Of a DNA stretch of 60,460 nt, positions 7,411 to 15,349 are shown in pieces. Source of the stretch: Cupriavidus basilensis OR16 (lineage in GTDB: Bacteria; Pseudomonadota; Gammaproteobacteria; Burkholderiales; Burkholderiaceae). The DNA lies in contig NZ_AHJE01000037.1 of assembly GCF_000243095.1 (NCBI RefSeq), positions 1 through 60,460 on the forward strand, read 5' to 3'. The stretch's first letter is position 1. The number at the start of each line of letters is the position of its first letter. The notes under the pieces are model-generated. The model had not been told where the DNA came from. It ran no database searches and saw only the letters and a list, made by a program, of their open reading frames with translations. A program made the position numbers and the translations under genes.

Positions 7411-8325
7411 TCAGGCCCGGTGCGGGATATCAGCCGATGGCGGTGTCCCGGCCAGTTCGCCGACGCGCCTGACCACCTCGGCCAGCAGCGCCGAGCTGTC
7501 GTCGCTGCGATAACTCATCATCACCGGTGAGGTAAAGCCGGGTGCATCAATCGGCATGTAAGCCACGTCGTCGCGGTGCAGCCGCTGCACCGATGCCGGT
7601 ACCAGGCAGATCCCAAGTCCCGCGGCCACGAGGCCGATGGCGGTCTGCAGCTCATTGGCCTCCTGCGCCACGCGCAACTGCAGGCCCTGCGTGCGGAACA
7701 GCGCCAGCACGTGGTCGGCATAGCTGGGGCGGGGCCGCGCCGGGTAGAGCACGAAGGGGTGGGCCGCCAGTTGCGCCGGCGTCATGGGCGGGCTCTTGAG
7801 CGCCGCGTGGCCGCTGGGCACGGCGGCCACCAGCGTTTCGGCCATCACCACGGTGCGGGTGATGGCCGGGTCGTCCAGCACGATGCGGCCGAAGCCGATA
7901 TCGATGCGGCCGGCTTTCAGCGCTTCCATCTGCTGCACGGTGGTCAGCTCCGACAAGCCCACCTCCAGCGCCGCGTCGGAGCCTCGCACCAGCCGGATCA
8001 ACTCCGGCAGGAAGCCATAGAGCACCGACGGCACGAAGCCGATGCCGAACCAGCGCTTTTCATTGCGGCCGATGCGCCGCGTGCCTTCCACGATCTCGTC
8101 GATGCGCTGGTTGAGCTGCAGCGATTGCTCCAGCAGGAAGCGGCCAGCCTCGGTCAGCCGTACCGTGCGCGAAGAGCGGTCCAGCAGCACGGTGCCGATT
8201 TCGTCCTCCAGCTGGCGGATCTGGCGCGACAGCGGCGGCTGGGCGATATGCAGGCGCTCAGCCGCGCGGGTGAAGTTGAGTTCGGCCGCGACGGCCTGGA
8301 AATAACGCAGGTGGCGTAGCTCCAT
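7411..8325 (-). CDS. catR: LysR-family regulator of the cat cluster (CatR/CatM/BenM type)
   Basis: A 304-residue LysR regulator, start ATG 8325 behind GAAAGGA. The N-terminal winged helix-turn-helix covers residues 1-60 (FTRAAERLHIAQPPLSRQI), followed by a linker helix and an effector domain with the CatM/BenM-like stretch LEVGLSELTTVQQMEALKAG. It is divergent from catB, the classic arrangement, and an exact ATAC-N7-GTAT site stands between the two starts. Expected role: activation of catBC with cis,cis-muconate as inducer and repression of its own gene (family knowledge). Symbol given by context. Confidence 0.88.
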   Translation of the reverse strand: MELRHLRYFQAVAAELNFTRAAERLHIAQPPLSRQIRQLEDEIGTVLLDRSSRTVRLTEAGRFLLEQSLQLNQRIDEIVEGTRRIGRNEKRWFGIGFVPSVLYGFLPELIRLVRGSDAALEVGLSELTTVQQMEALKAGRIDIGFGRIVLDDPAITRTVVMAETLVAAVPSGHAALKSPPMTPAQLAAHPFVLYPARPRPSYADHVLALFRTQGLQLRVAQEANELQTAIGLVAAGLGICLVPASVQRLHRDDVAYMPIDAPGFTSPVMMSYRSDDSSALLAEVVRRVGELAGTPPSADIPHRA

Positions 8326-8339
8326 GACCTCGTCCTTTC

Positions 8340-8354
8340 ATACTTTAAAGGTAT
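8340..8354. promoter_or_regulatory. CatR/CatM recognition site ATAC-N7-GTAT
   Basis: ATACTTTAAAGGTAT matches exactly the ATAC-N7-GTAT consensus known for CatM and BenM. It begins 15 bp from the regulator start and about 90 bp from catB. A second half-site ATAC at 8365-8368 fits the usual weaker promoter-proximal site. Confidence 0.75.
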
Positions 8355-8441
8355 TGATCGGGACATACTCGGTCTTGGACACCCTGGATGTCAAGCCACA
8401 TACTGCTGCTCAACGTATTCCCTACTTGGCAGACATCCAGC

Positions 8442-9563
8442 ATGAAAGCAACCGTCACCTCCGTCGAAGCCATCCTGGTCGACCTGCCCACCATCCGGGC
8501 GCACCAGCTTGCCATGACCACCATGCAGCGCCAGACCCTGGTGATCGTGCGGCTGCGTTGCAGCGACGGCATCGAGGGGATTGGCGAAGCCACCACCATC
8601 GGCGGCCTGAGCTACGGCGACGAAAGCCCCGAGGGCATCAAGCTGACCATCGATACCTATCTGGCGCCCGCACTGGCCGGCATCGACGCGTGCAATATCC
8701 ACGCCGCCATGCAGCGCCTGGCTTCGGTGGCACGGGGAAATCGCTTTGCCAAGTCGGCGCTGGAGTCCGCGCTGCTCGATGCGCAGGGCAAGCGCCTGGG
8801 CCTGCCCCTGTCCGCGTTGCTGGGCGGCGCGGTGCGGCCGAGCCTGGCCTGCCTGTGGACGCTCGCCAGCGGAGACACCGGCCGCGATATCGAAGAAGCC
8901 GAAACCCTGCTGGCCGAGCGCCGCCACAACACCTTCAAGCTCAAGATCGGCCGTCGCAGCGTGCGCGACGACGTGGCCCATGTGTCCGCCATCAAGCGCG
9001 CGCTGGGCGACCGTGCCCGCGTGACCGTGGACGTCAACCAGGCCTGGAATGAAGCCGATGCCGCCACCGGCATCGCCATGCTGGAAGCCGCCGGCATCGA
9101 TCTCGTCGAGCAGCCGGTGCCGCGCGAGCAGCGTGGCGCACTGGGCCGGCTGGCGGCGCGCTTCGTGGTGCCGGTGATGGCCGATGAGGCCGTGTGCGGT
9201 CCCGAGGATGCGATGGAGCTGGCGCGCATCGCCGGCGCGGACGTGTTCGCGCTGAAGATCTCCAAATCCGGCGGCATCTTCGAGATGCTGCGCACGGCGG
9301 CGGTAGGCGATGCCGCCGGCATCGCGCTGTACGGCGGCACCATGCTGGAGGGCAGCGTGGGCACCATCGCTGCCGCCCACGGCTTCGCCACGCTGCCGCG
9401 GCTGGCTTGGGGCACCGAGCTGTTCGGCCCGCTGCTTCTCAAGGATGATGTGGTGACGGCACGCCCCGAGTACCGTGACTTTGCCTTGCACCTGCCGGTT
9501 GGCCCGGGGCTTGGCCTGACACTGGATGAAGACAAGCTGGCCCATTACCGCCGCGCCGCCTGA
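8442..9563 (+). CDS. catB: Muconate cycloisomerase
   Basis: Cytoplasmic enzyme of the enolase superfamily that converts cis,cis-muconate to muconolactone in the catechol branch of the beta-ketoadipate pathway. The protein is 373 residues from ATG 8442, the usual CatB length. An upstream in-frame ATG at 8388 would add 18 residues that overlap the promoter region and is less likely. Visible catalytic features are the KLK of NTFKLKIGRR, the metal ligands in VDVNQAW, LVEQPVP and MADEAVCG, and the C-terminal LKISKSGG lysine. First gene of catB-catC-bug-pcaD, controlled from the ATAC-N7-GTAT site. Confidence 0.96.
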   Translation: MKATVTSVEAILVDLPTIRAHQLAMTTMQRQTLVIVRLRCSDGIEGIGEATTIGGLSYGDESPEGIKLTIDTYLAPALAGIDACNIHAAMQRLASVARGNRFAKSALESALLDAQGKRLGLPLSALLGGAVRPSLACLWTLASGDTGRDIEEAETLLAERRHNTFKLKIGRRSVRDDVAHVSAIKRALGDRARVTVDVNQAWNEADAATGIAMLEAAGIDLVEQPVPREQRGALGRLAARFVVPVMADEAVCGPEDAMELARIAGADVFALKISKSGGIFEMLRTAAVGDAAGIALYGGTMLEGSVGTIAAAHGFATLPRLAWGTELFGPLLLKDDVVTARPEYRDFALHLPVGPGLGLTLDEDKLAHYRRAA

Positions 9564-9600
9564 GGCGCTGCCCAGGCAAACATAGACCGAGGATTCAAGC

Positions 9601-9879
9601 ATGCTGTTTTTGGTGAGAATGGACGTAAAGATGCCCGCGGACATGCCGGCCGCGCTGGCCGACGAGATCAAGGCGCGCGAGAAGGCGTACTCGCAGGACC
9701 TGCAGCGCCAGGGCAAGTGGCCGCATCTGTGGCGCGTGGTGGGCGAGTACGCCAATTACAGCGTGTTCGATGCCGAGTCCAACGACGAACTGCACGCCAT
9801 GCTCTCCAGCCTGCCGTTGTTCCCGTACATGGAAATCCATGTCACGCCGCTGGCCAAGCACCCGTCGTCGATCAAGTAA
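9601..9879 (+). CDS. catC: Muconolactone delta-isomerase
   Basis: A 92-residue protein, full length for CatC, which isomerises muconolactone to 3-oxoadipate enol-lactone as a homodecamer. The N-terminus MLFLVRMDVKMPADMP, the central KWPHLWRVVGEYANYSVFD and the end MEIHVTPLAKHPSS are characteristic. It begins 37 bp after catB and feeds PcaD, encoded two genes on. Confidence 0.97.
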   Translation: MLFLVRMDVKMPADMPAALADEIKAREKAYSQDLQRQGKWPHLWRVVGEYANYSVFDAESNDELHAMLSSLPLFPYMEIHVTPLAKHPSSIK

Positions 9880-9981
9880 GCCGGCCGAGCGTCGTTACCC
9901 TGAATACCGCCGCGGCCCTCGATGGCCGCGTTCCAACATCAACCCCAACACCAACTCCGAATCCAACTGGAGGAGACTCTG

Positions 9982-10965
9982 ATGCGCTTGCCATTCCTGC
10001 GCGCGTGGGCCGCCTGCGCCTGTGCGCTGGCCCCCCTGGCCGTGCTGCCGTCCGCCCACGCCGACACCTATCCCGATCACCCGATCCGCTGGGTAGTGCC
10101 GTTCCCCTCGGGGGGCGCGATGGACAATATCGCCCGCACGCTGGGCGAGGAAATGTCGAGGAGCCTGGGCCAGTCCATCGTGGTGGAAAACCGCCCCGGC
10201 GCCGGCGGCAATATCGGCGCCGAGATGGTGGCGCGCTCGCCCGCGGATGGCTATACGCTGATCATCGTGGCCAACGGCATGGCGGTGAATCCGGCGCTGT
10301 ACGGCCGGCTCAGCTACGACCCGGTGAAGGATTTCGCGCCGGTCTCGCTCCTGGCGGTGGTGCCTAACGTGCTGGTCACCAGCAAGGCCAAGAAGCTGCC
10401 CGCCACGGTGCCCGACCTGATCGCCGCGGCGCGCGCCACGCCCGACAAGTACACCTACGCCTCCGCCGGCAACGGCACCTCGATTCACCTGGCCGGCGAG
10501 CTGTTCACTTCGCTCACCGGCGTCAAGATGCTCCACGTGCCCTACAAGGGCAGCGGCCCTGCCATGACGGACCTGCTGGGCGGCCAGGTCGACTATATGT
10601 TCGACAGCATCACCTCGGCCAAGCCGCATATCGATTCCGGCAGGCTCACGCCCATCGCCGTGACCACCGCCAAGCGCTCGTCGACGCTGCCGAACGTGCC
10701 GACCCTGGCCGAAGCCGGCGTCAAGGGCTATGACCTGTCGCCATGGTTCGCCGCCTTCGTCCCGGCCAAGACGCCGCCCGCCGTGGTCGCGCGCCTGAAC
10801 CAGGCCATGGTTGACGCGCTGGCCAAGCCGTCGGTGCGTACCCGCCTGGCCGCCATCGGTGCCGAGCCGATCGGCAGCACGCCCGCGCAACTGGGCAAGC
10901 ACCTCGCCGCTGAAACCGACAAATGGGGCAAGCTGATCCGCGAACGCGGCATCCGCGCCGACTGA
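9982..10965 (+). CDS. Bug-family (TctC) periplasmic substrate-binding protein
   Basis: A 327-residue protein from ATG 9982, chosen because it follows GGAGGAGA and starts a signal peptide ending SAHA. The mature part has the Bug signatures IRWVVPFPSGG, VVENRPGAGGNIGAE and HVPYKGSGPAMTDLLGG. Bug proteins bind small carboxylates in the periplasm; many are orphan and lack tctAB partners, as here. Sitting between catC and pcaD suggests that it binds an aromatic acid, muconate or lactone intermediate, or acts as a sensor for the pathway (inference). It is 102 bp from catC and 7 bp from pcaD. Confidence 0.92.
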   Translation: MRLPFLRAWAACACALAPLAVLPSAHADTYPDHPIRWVVPFPSGGAMDNIARTLGEEMSRSLGQSIVVENRPGAGGNIGAEMVARSPADGYTLIIVANGMAVNPALYGRLSYDPVKDFAPVSLLAVVPNVLVTSKAKKLPATVPDLIAAARATPDKYTYASAGNGTSIHLAGELFTSLTGVKMLHVPYKGSGPAMTDLLGGQVDYMFDSITSAKPHIDSGRLTPIAVTTAKRSSTLPNVPTLAEAGVKGYDLSPWFAAFVPAKTPPAVVARLNQAMVDALAKPSVRTRLAAIGAEPIGSTPAQLGKHLAAETDKWGKLIRERGIRAD

Positions 10966-10972
10966 GAACGCC

Positions 10973-11791
10973 ATGGCCACCGCATTCCACCAAGGCATCG
11001 CGCTGCACTATGAGATCGAGGGCGCGCCGGACGCGCCCGTGCTGGTCTTGTCCAACTCGCTGGGCACCGACCTGCAGATGGGCACCGACCTGCAGATGTG
11101 GGCGCCGCAGATGGATAGCCTGCTATCGCGCTTTCGCGTGCTGCGCTACGACACCCGCGGCCATGGCGGCTCGGGCCTGCCGGCGCCGCTATCGGGCTCG
11201 CTTGCGGCGCCCTTCGGGTTTGCCGAACTCGGGCAGGACGTGCTCGCCATCATGGATCACGCCGGCATCGGGCGCGCGCACTTTTGCGGGCTGTCGATGG
11301 GCGGCATGACCGGCATGTGGCTGGCGGCCAATCACCCCGAGCGTTTCGACCGCGTCGTGTTGGCCAATACCGCCGCTCTCATCGGCCCGGCCAGCGGCTG
11401 GGACACGCGCATCCAGACCGTGCGCAGCCAGGGCATGGCCGCCATCGTCGATGCTGTGCTGGCACGCTGGTTCAGCGCCGCCTGGCTGGCCGGCAACGCT
11501 GCGCGCATCGCGCCGGTGCGCCAGATGCTGCTGGACGCATCGGCCGAAGGTTACACGGCCAATTGCGCCGCCGTGCGCGACGCCGACCTGCGCGCACTGC
11601 TGCAGCGCGTCTCCCGCCCGGTGCTGGTGATTGCCGGCATGCACGACCTGGCCACCACGCCGGCGCAAGGCCGCGCGGTGGCGCAAGGGATTGCCGGTGC
11701 GCGCTACGTGGAGCTGGATGGGGCGCACTTGTCGAACTGGGAGCAGCCTGAGGGGTTCGCGCAGGCGGTTTGCGGGTTCTTGGCAGGCTGA
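10973..11791 (+). CDS. pcaD: 3-oxoadipate enol-lactonase
   Basis: A 272-residue alpha/beta hydrolase that opens 3-oxoadipate enol-lactone to 3-oxoadipate. The nucleophile elbow is CGLSMGGMTG, and the catalytic His is in LDGAHLSNWEQP, with an Asp in the preceding AGMHDLATTP strand region. PcaD proteins typically read SNSLGTDLQMWAPQ near residue 25; here GTDLQM is present twice because of an 18-bp in-frame duplication at 11063-11098. The insertion lies in the loop that carries the oxyanion-hole region, so activity could be affected. Otherwise the length matches the family (about 260). Confidence 0.94.
   Translation: MATAFHQGIALHYEIEGAPDAPVLVLSNSLGTDLQMGTDLQMWAPQMDSLLSRFRVLRYDTRGHGGSGLPAPLSGSLAAPFGFAELGQDVLAIMDHAGIGRAHFCGLSMGGMTGMWLAANHPERFDRVVLANTAALIGPASGWDTRIQTVRSQGMAAIVDAVLARWFSAAWLAGNAARIAPVRQMLLDASAEGYTANCAAVRDADLRALLQRVSRPVLVIAGMHDLATTPAQGRAVAQGIAGARYVELDGAHLSNWEQPEGFAQAVCGFLAG
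11063..11098. repeat. 18-bp perfect tandem duplication inside pcaD
   Basis: GGCACCGACCTGCAGATG occurs at 11063-11080 and at 11081-11098 with no spacer, adding six residues in frame. Confidence 0.92.
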
Positions 11792-11959
11792 GGCGGGTTG
11801 CTTGCCCGACAAGGGTGCTCGAGACGGCGCTGATTCACGACCTCACCGTAGCGACGCGCAACGTTGGCGATTTTGCTGATACCGGGGTGCGTGTTCTGAA
11901 CCCCTTTGAATGACTGGCAAGCGACGGATTGCCATCCGCGTTTGCCGTGGCACGCGACG

Positions 11960-12778
11960 CTACTTCGCTGCCCCGAACCGGATATCCCCATACCACGCGC
12001 GCGCGCTCCCGCCCGTGTTGTCCGTATCGGTGAGCAGGCCGTAGGCGGTCACTTTGTCGGGCTTTTCCTTGAAGGCATGCTCGAAGTCCTGCTCCACGTT
12101 GCGGCTCAACGTGAGCCACTTGCCGGTGGCGTCGGGCCCGCCTGACACCACGATCATCTTGACCCGCGAGGTGTGGGGGTTGTCGACGACCGTGCCGACC
12201 GGCGCGGTATTGGACCAGATGTACATCAGCGTGGCGTAGGGCAGCTCCTCGCCCGCCAGCGTCTTGGCCAGCTTCATGGCGGTGCGCTCGCCTAGCGATA
12301 GCTTGTCCGTATCCCCATCGAACATGAACACCAGGCGCGCCGGCGCGTCTTCCTTGGCGGCGACGCTGTTGTCGGCTTCGTCGATCGGGTGTTCCACCTT
12401 CCAGCGCCAGCTGACCTGCGGGGTCGCCTCCAGGTTCAGGTTGTTGCCCTTGTGCATCAGCGCGGAGGCGGAGGCGGACGCGTCGGCTTCGAGCACCGTG
12501 GCGTGGTCGTCTGTCACCAGGCTGTAGTGGGTCGACGCCTTGCCGCGCGCCACCGGCAGGTTCTTCCAGCCGGCCGGCAACGGGCCGCCGGGCGTGCCAG
12601 CGGAGAAGGCGGCGCCGGGGGCCGTGGGGGCTCCCGCCTGCGCCGGTGCTGCCGATGCCTGCGCCCCGGCCGGCGTGGCGTGCGCCAGCAGCAGGCCGCA
12701 GGCCAGCAGGGCGGCCAGCACGTGCGCGCGAGGTGCCACCGAGCGGGCGGAATGCGTCAAAGCCAGATGGAAAGTCAT
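11960..12778 (-). CDS. DUF3047 domain-containing exported protein
   Basis: A 272-residue protein from ATG 12778 (MTFHLALTHSARS) with a signal peptide ending near AHATPAGA, then an Ala/Pro-rich linker and a DUF3047 domain: SWRWKVEHPIDEADNSVAAKEDAPARLVFMFDG in two pieces, TLMYIWSNTAPVGTVV, and the C-terminal YGLLTDTDNTGGSARAWYGD. The family is periplasmic with unknown function. A further ATG at 12850 would add residues that are not signal-like. Adjacent to a lipoprotein gene on the same strand, 102 bp away. The 168-bp gap on its 3' side (11792-11959) holds nothing I can name. Confidence 0.82.
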   Translation of the reverse strand: MTFHLALTHSARSVAPRAHVLAALLACGLLLAHATPAGAQASAAPAQAGAPTAPGAAFSAGTPGGPLPAGWKNLPVARGKASTHYSLVTDDHATVLEADASASASALMHKGNNLNLEATPQVSWRWKVEHPIDEADNSVAAKEDAPARLVFMFDGDTDKLSLGERTAMKLAKTLAGEELPYATLMYIWSNTAPVGTVVDNPHTSRVKMIVVSGGPDATGKWLTLSRNVEQDFEHAFKEKPDKVTAYGLLTDTDNTGGSARAWYGDIRFGAAK

Positions 12779-12880
12779 GATCGCTTGCTCGATGGTCGCC
12801 GTCATTGTTCTTATGGTCTCCATTGTAGGCAGCGGCCCGGGCCTTTGCATGTGCGGCGTGTTGCCGTTCGCGGCAGCGGC

Positions 12881-13447
12881 CTAGGGCGCTGCCAGCGGGC
12901 CTTGCGCGCCGGCCGGCGCGTTGCCGAAGATCTCGGCGTAGTAGCGGCAGCCGGCGTCCAGATGCTTGTCAAAGGCAAAGCCCTGGGCCAGCATCGCGTC
13001 GAACTCGGCTCGGGCGATCTGCATCACGTAGCCATGCCCGGTCGCCACCAGGCGGCAGGTGCCGCTGGCCTGGCGCGCGCTGAACCACTTGCCGGGATCG
13101 GCATGGCCGGCGGGATAGGCGCGGCCTTCGTGTTCGAGTTGCCAGCCGCCGTCGAGCAGTACCCAGGCATCGGCGGCGCTCGCGCCCGCGCATTGGGTGA
13201 TGACGGTGCCGCGCTCCACCTCCCATTCGCGAGAATGATCGATGGTCCAGCGCAGTTGCGAGGTGTTCAGGCTGGTGAAAAACGGGGTCTTCCTCAGCAG
13301 GTAGAGATAAGTCTTGGAGGCTTTCATGGGTTTGCCCTGGGCGATAGCGGCATCGCCATGCCGCGCCGGTTGCGCCGGTTGCGCCTCGCAAGCGGCGAGG
13401 ACAGCCGGCAGCAACGCGGCGCACGCGAGTTGGATCCATCGTTTCAT
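12881..13447 (-). CDS. Putative lipoprotein with a cyclic-nucleotide-binding-like fold
   Basis: A 188-residue product from ATG 13447 with signal peptide MKRWIQLACAALLPAVLAAC; the Cys at residue 20 fits a lipobox (LAAC). The remainder resembles the beta-roll of cNMP-binding domains: LRKTPFFTSLNTSQLRWTI, then EWEVERGTVITQCAG, AWVLLDGGWQLEHEG and a final helix-like ARAEFDAML. The phosphate-binding cassette of true cNMP sensors is not evident, so ligand binding is unproven. Function unknown. It may be cotranscribed with the DUF3047 gene downstream. Confidence 0.6.
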   Translation of the reverse strand: MKRWIQLACAALLPAVLAACEAQPAQPARHGDAAIAQGKPMKASKTYLYLLRKTPFFTSLNTSQLRWTIDHSREWEVERGTVITQCAGASAADAWVLLDGGWQLEHEGRAYPAGHADPGKWFSARQASGTCRLVATGHGYVMQIARAEFDAMLAQGFAFDKHLDAGCRYYAEIFGNAPAGAQGPLAAP

Positions 13448-13503
13448 TGTCGTTCCTGCCGGTGAGCAAGGGCCGCGCTGGGCCCGTGCCTGATGCGGGG
13501 TGA

Positions 13504-14382
13504 TTAACGTGTGACCTTGGCCTGCAGCAGGTCTTCCATGCCGATGCGCTTGGCAAACTCGATCCGCACGCGCTCCGAGACTTCCAGCGCCTCGCGCGCG
13601 CCATCGCCCACAAAATCGATCACCGAGCGCATCGGGCGGGTGCCGGCGGACAGGCCCACGATCCGCACAATCTCATCGGCCACGGCCTTCGGGTCGGCGT
13701 CGTGCGGCGTCAGCGCGCTCAGGCGCTCGCCGATCTGGTCCATCACCCCGTCATAGCGGCTGTAGGCTGCGGCGGTGGCGGCATCCGCCGGCTTGCCGGC
13801 GCTAGGGAAGTGCGCGGTGCCGCGGGTGAACGCGCCCGGCACCACGATCGAGGTTTCGATGCCAAAGCGTGCGATCTCGTAGGCAAGCGTGACCGCCAGC
13901 GAATCCATGGCCGCCTTGGCCGCGCCGTACGGCCCCATGAACGGGGGGAATCCGCCCCTGGTGGTGGTGCTGCTGATCCACAGCATCAGCCCGGCTTCCT
14001 GCTTGCGCAGGTAAGGTAGCGTCGCGCGGTTCACGCGCTGGGCGCCGAACAGGTTGGTGTCGAACACGCGCATCATCTCTTCAACCAGGTGCCCGGCGTT
14101 CTGCATCACTACGTCGATGCGGCCTTGTGCGCGGACGACGGCTGCCGCGGCGGCGTCGGCCGATTCCTGCGACAGCACATCGAGCTCAAGCGGATGCAGC
14201 TGGATGTTCCTGGATCTGGCGAGCGCGTGGAGTTCGTCCGCGCGCTCGCGGTTGCGGCCGTCCACATCGCGCATGGTCGCGTACACGATGTGACCAGCGT
14301 CAGCCAGCGCCTGCGCGCTCAGTTTGCCGATGCCCGAGCCAGCGCCGGTGACGACAATGACTTGTTGATTGGTGCTTTGCAT
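13504..14382 (-). CDS. SDR-family oxidoreductase (with shortened central segment)
   Basis: A 292-residue short-chain dehydrogenase, start ATG 14382 preceded by AAAAGGGGAA. It shows the cofactor motif TGAGSGIGKLSAQ, NAG at about residue 90, the catalytic YGAAK and the PGAFTRGT segment. Between NAG and the DTN of alpha-E there are 10 residues (HLVEEMMRVF), while the neighbouring SDR has 19 there, and related proteins carry a GPxEAFTP-like stretch at this point. This suggests a 27-bp in-frame deletion near 14081-14085. The substrate is unknown. It forms a likely two-gene operon with the SDR gene 67 bp upstream. Confidence 0.88.
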   Translation of the reverse strand: MQSTNQQVIVVTGAGSGIGKLSAQALADAGHIVYATMRDVDGRNRERADELHALARSRNIQLHPLELDVLSQESADAAAAAVVRAQGRIDVVMQNAGHLVEEMMRVFDTNLFGAQRVNRATLPYLRKQEAGLMLWISSTTTRGGFPPFMGPYGAAKAAMDSLAVTLAYEIARFGIETSIVVPGAFTRGTAHFPSAGKPADAATAAAYSRYDGVMDQIGERLSALTPHDADPKAVADEIVRIVGLSAGTRPMRSVIDFVGDGAREALEVSERVRIEFAKRIGMEDLLQAKVTR

Positions 14383-14449
14383 GGTGATTCCCCTTTTACG
14401 TTGCGCCTGGTGACACGTGGTGATGCTTGGTGACGCGTTGTGCAAGCGA

Positions 14450-15193
14450 TCAGGCCACGCCGCCGTTGGCGCGCAGGATCTGGCCGTTGACCCAGCCGGC
14501 ATCGGGGCCGGCGAGGAAGGCGACGACGCAGGCGATGTCTTCCGGCTGGCCCAGGCGTTGCAGCGGGGGCATCTTGGCGAAGGCCTGGATCTGCTCTTCG
14601 GTCTTGCCGTCGAGAAACAGCGAGGTAGCGATCGGGCCGGGGGCCACCGCATTGACCGTGATGTTGCGGCCACGCAGTTCCTTGGCGAACACGTGCGTGA
14701 ACGCTTCCACCGCTGCCTTGGTGGCGTTGTAGACGGCATAGCCGGGCATGTTCAGCGCCAGCGTGGTGCTGGAGAAGTTGACGATGCGCCCGCCGTCGGC
14801 AAGCCGCGCGGCGGCTTCGCGCAGGGTGTTGAAGGTGCCGCGCACATTGATGTCGAAAGTCTGGTCGTAGAGCGCGTCGCTCGTATCGGCCAGCGGCACC
14901 GTCTTGAGCACGCCGGCGTTGTTGACCAGCACGTCTACCTTGCCCAGTTGCTGCTCGGTGATCTCGAACAGGCGGCGCACATCGCCGGCCTTGGACACAT
15001 CGGCTTGCACCGCGATGGCCGATGCGCCGGCCGCCTTCAGTTCGGCCACGAGGGCGTCGCCCTGGGCCGCGCCGGCCGCGTAGTTGATGGCGACGGCGAA
15101 GCCGTCCTGCGCCAGGCGCCTGGCAACGGCGGCACCGATGCCGCGGGATGCGCCGGTGACGATGGCGACTTGGGTGGGGTTGGCGTTGCGCAT
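14450..15193 (-). CDS. SDR-family oxidoreductase, FabG-like
   Basis: A 247-residue classical SDR. The dinucleotide motif is TGASRGIGAAVAR, followed by NNAGVL, catalytic Ser in NFSSTTLAL, YNATK and the PGPIATSLF segment. Arg at the end of the TGASRGIG motif and the residues AINYAAG after beta-2 suggest NADP(H) preference (inference). A good ribosome-binding site (AAAGGAAA) precedes ATG 15193. It is divergent from a LysR regulator, which probably controls both SDR genes through the palindrome at 15264-15285. Confidence 0.92.
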   Translation of the reverse strand: MRNANPTQVAIVTGASRGIGAAVARRLAQDGFAVAINYAAGAAQGDALVAELKAAGASAIAVQADVSKAGDVRRLFEITEQQLGKVDVLVNNAGVLKTVPLADTSDALYDQTFDINVRGTFNTLREAAARLADGGRIVNFSSTTLALNMPGYAVYNATKAAVEAFTHVFAKELRGRNITVNAVAPGPIATSLFLDGKTEEQIQAFAKMPPLQRLGQPEDIACVVAFLAGPDAGWVNGQILRANGGVA

Positions 15194-15263
15194 GATCCGT
15201 TTCCTTTCAGGTGGAGGGTTGGTGAAACGGATAATGGACCATTCCTACGTAAAGATAATTGGT

Positions 15264-15285
15264 GGAGATTTGATATCATTGCTCC
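15264..15285. promoter_or_regulatory. Operator-like palindrome between SDR and LysR genes
   Basis: GGAG, three bases, the perfect palindrome TGATATCA (15271-15278), three bases, then CTCC are all symmetric about 15274.5. It lies in the only divergent gap of this locus, in a locally AT-rich stretch, and is a plausible target for the adjacent LysR protein. Confidence 0.5.
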
Positions 15286-15349
15286 ATTTACTTTAACAAT
15301 AGGGCGCCTTGGGTCTTTCATTGCCCACTCTGGCCCCGCTCAGCTACGC

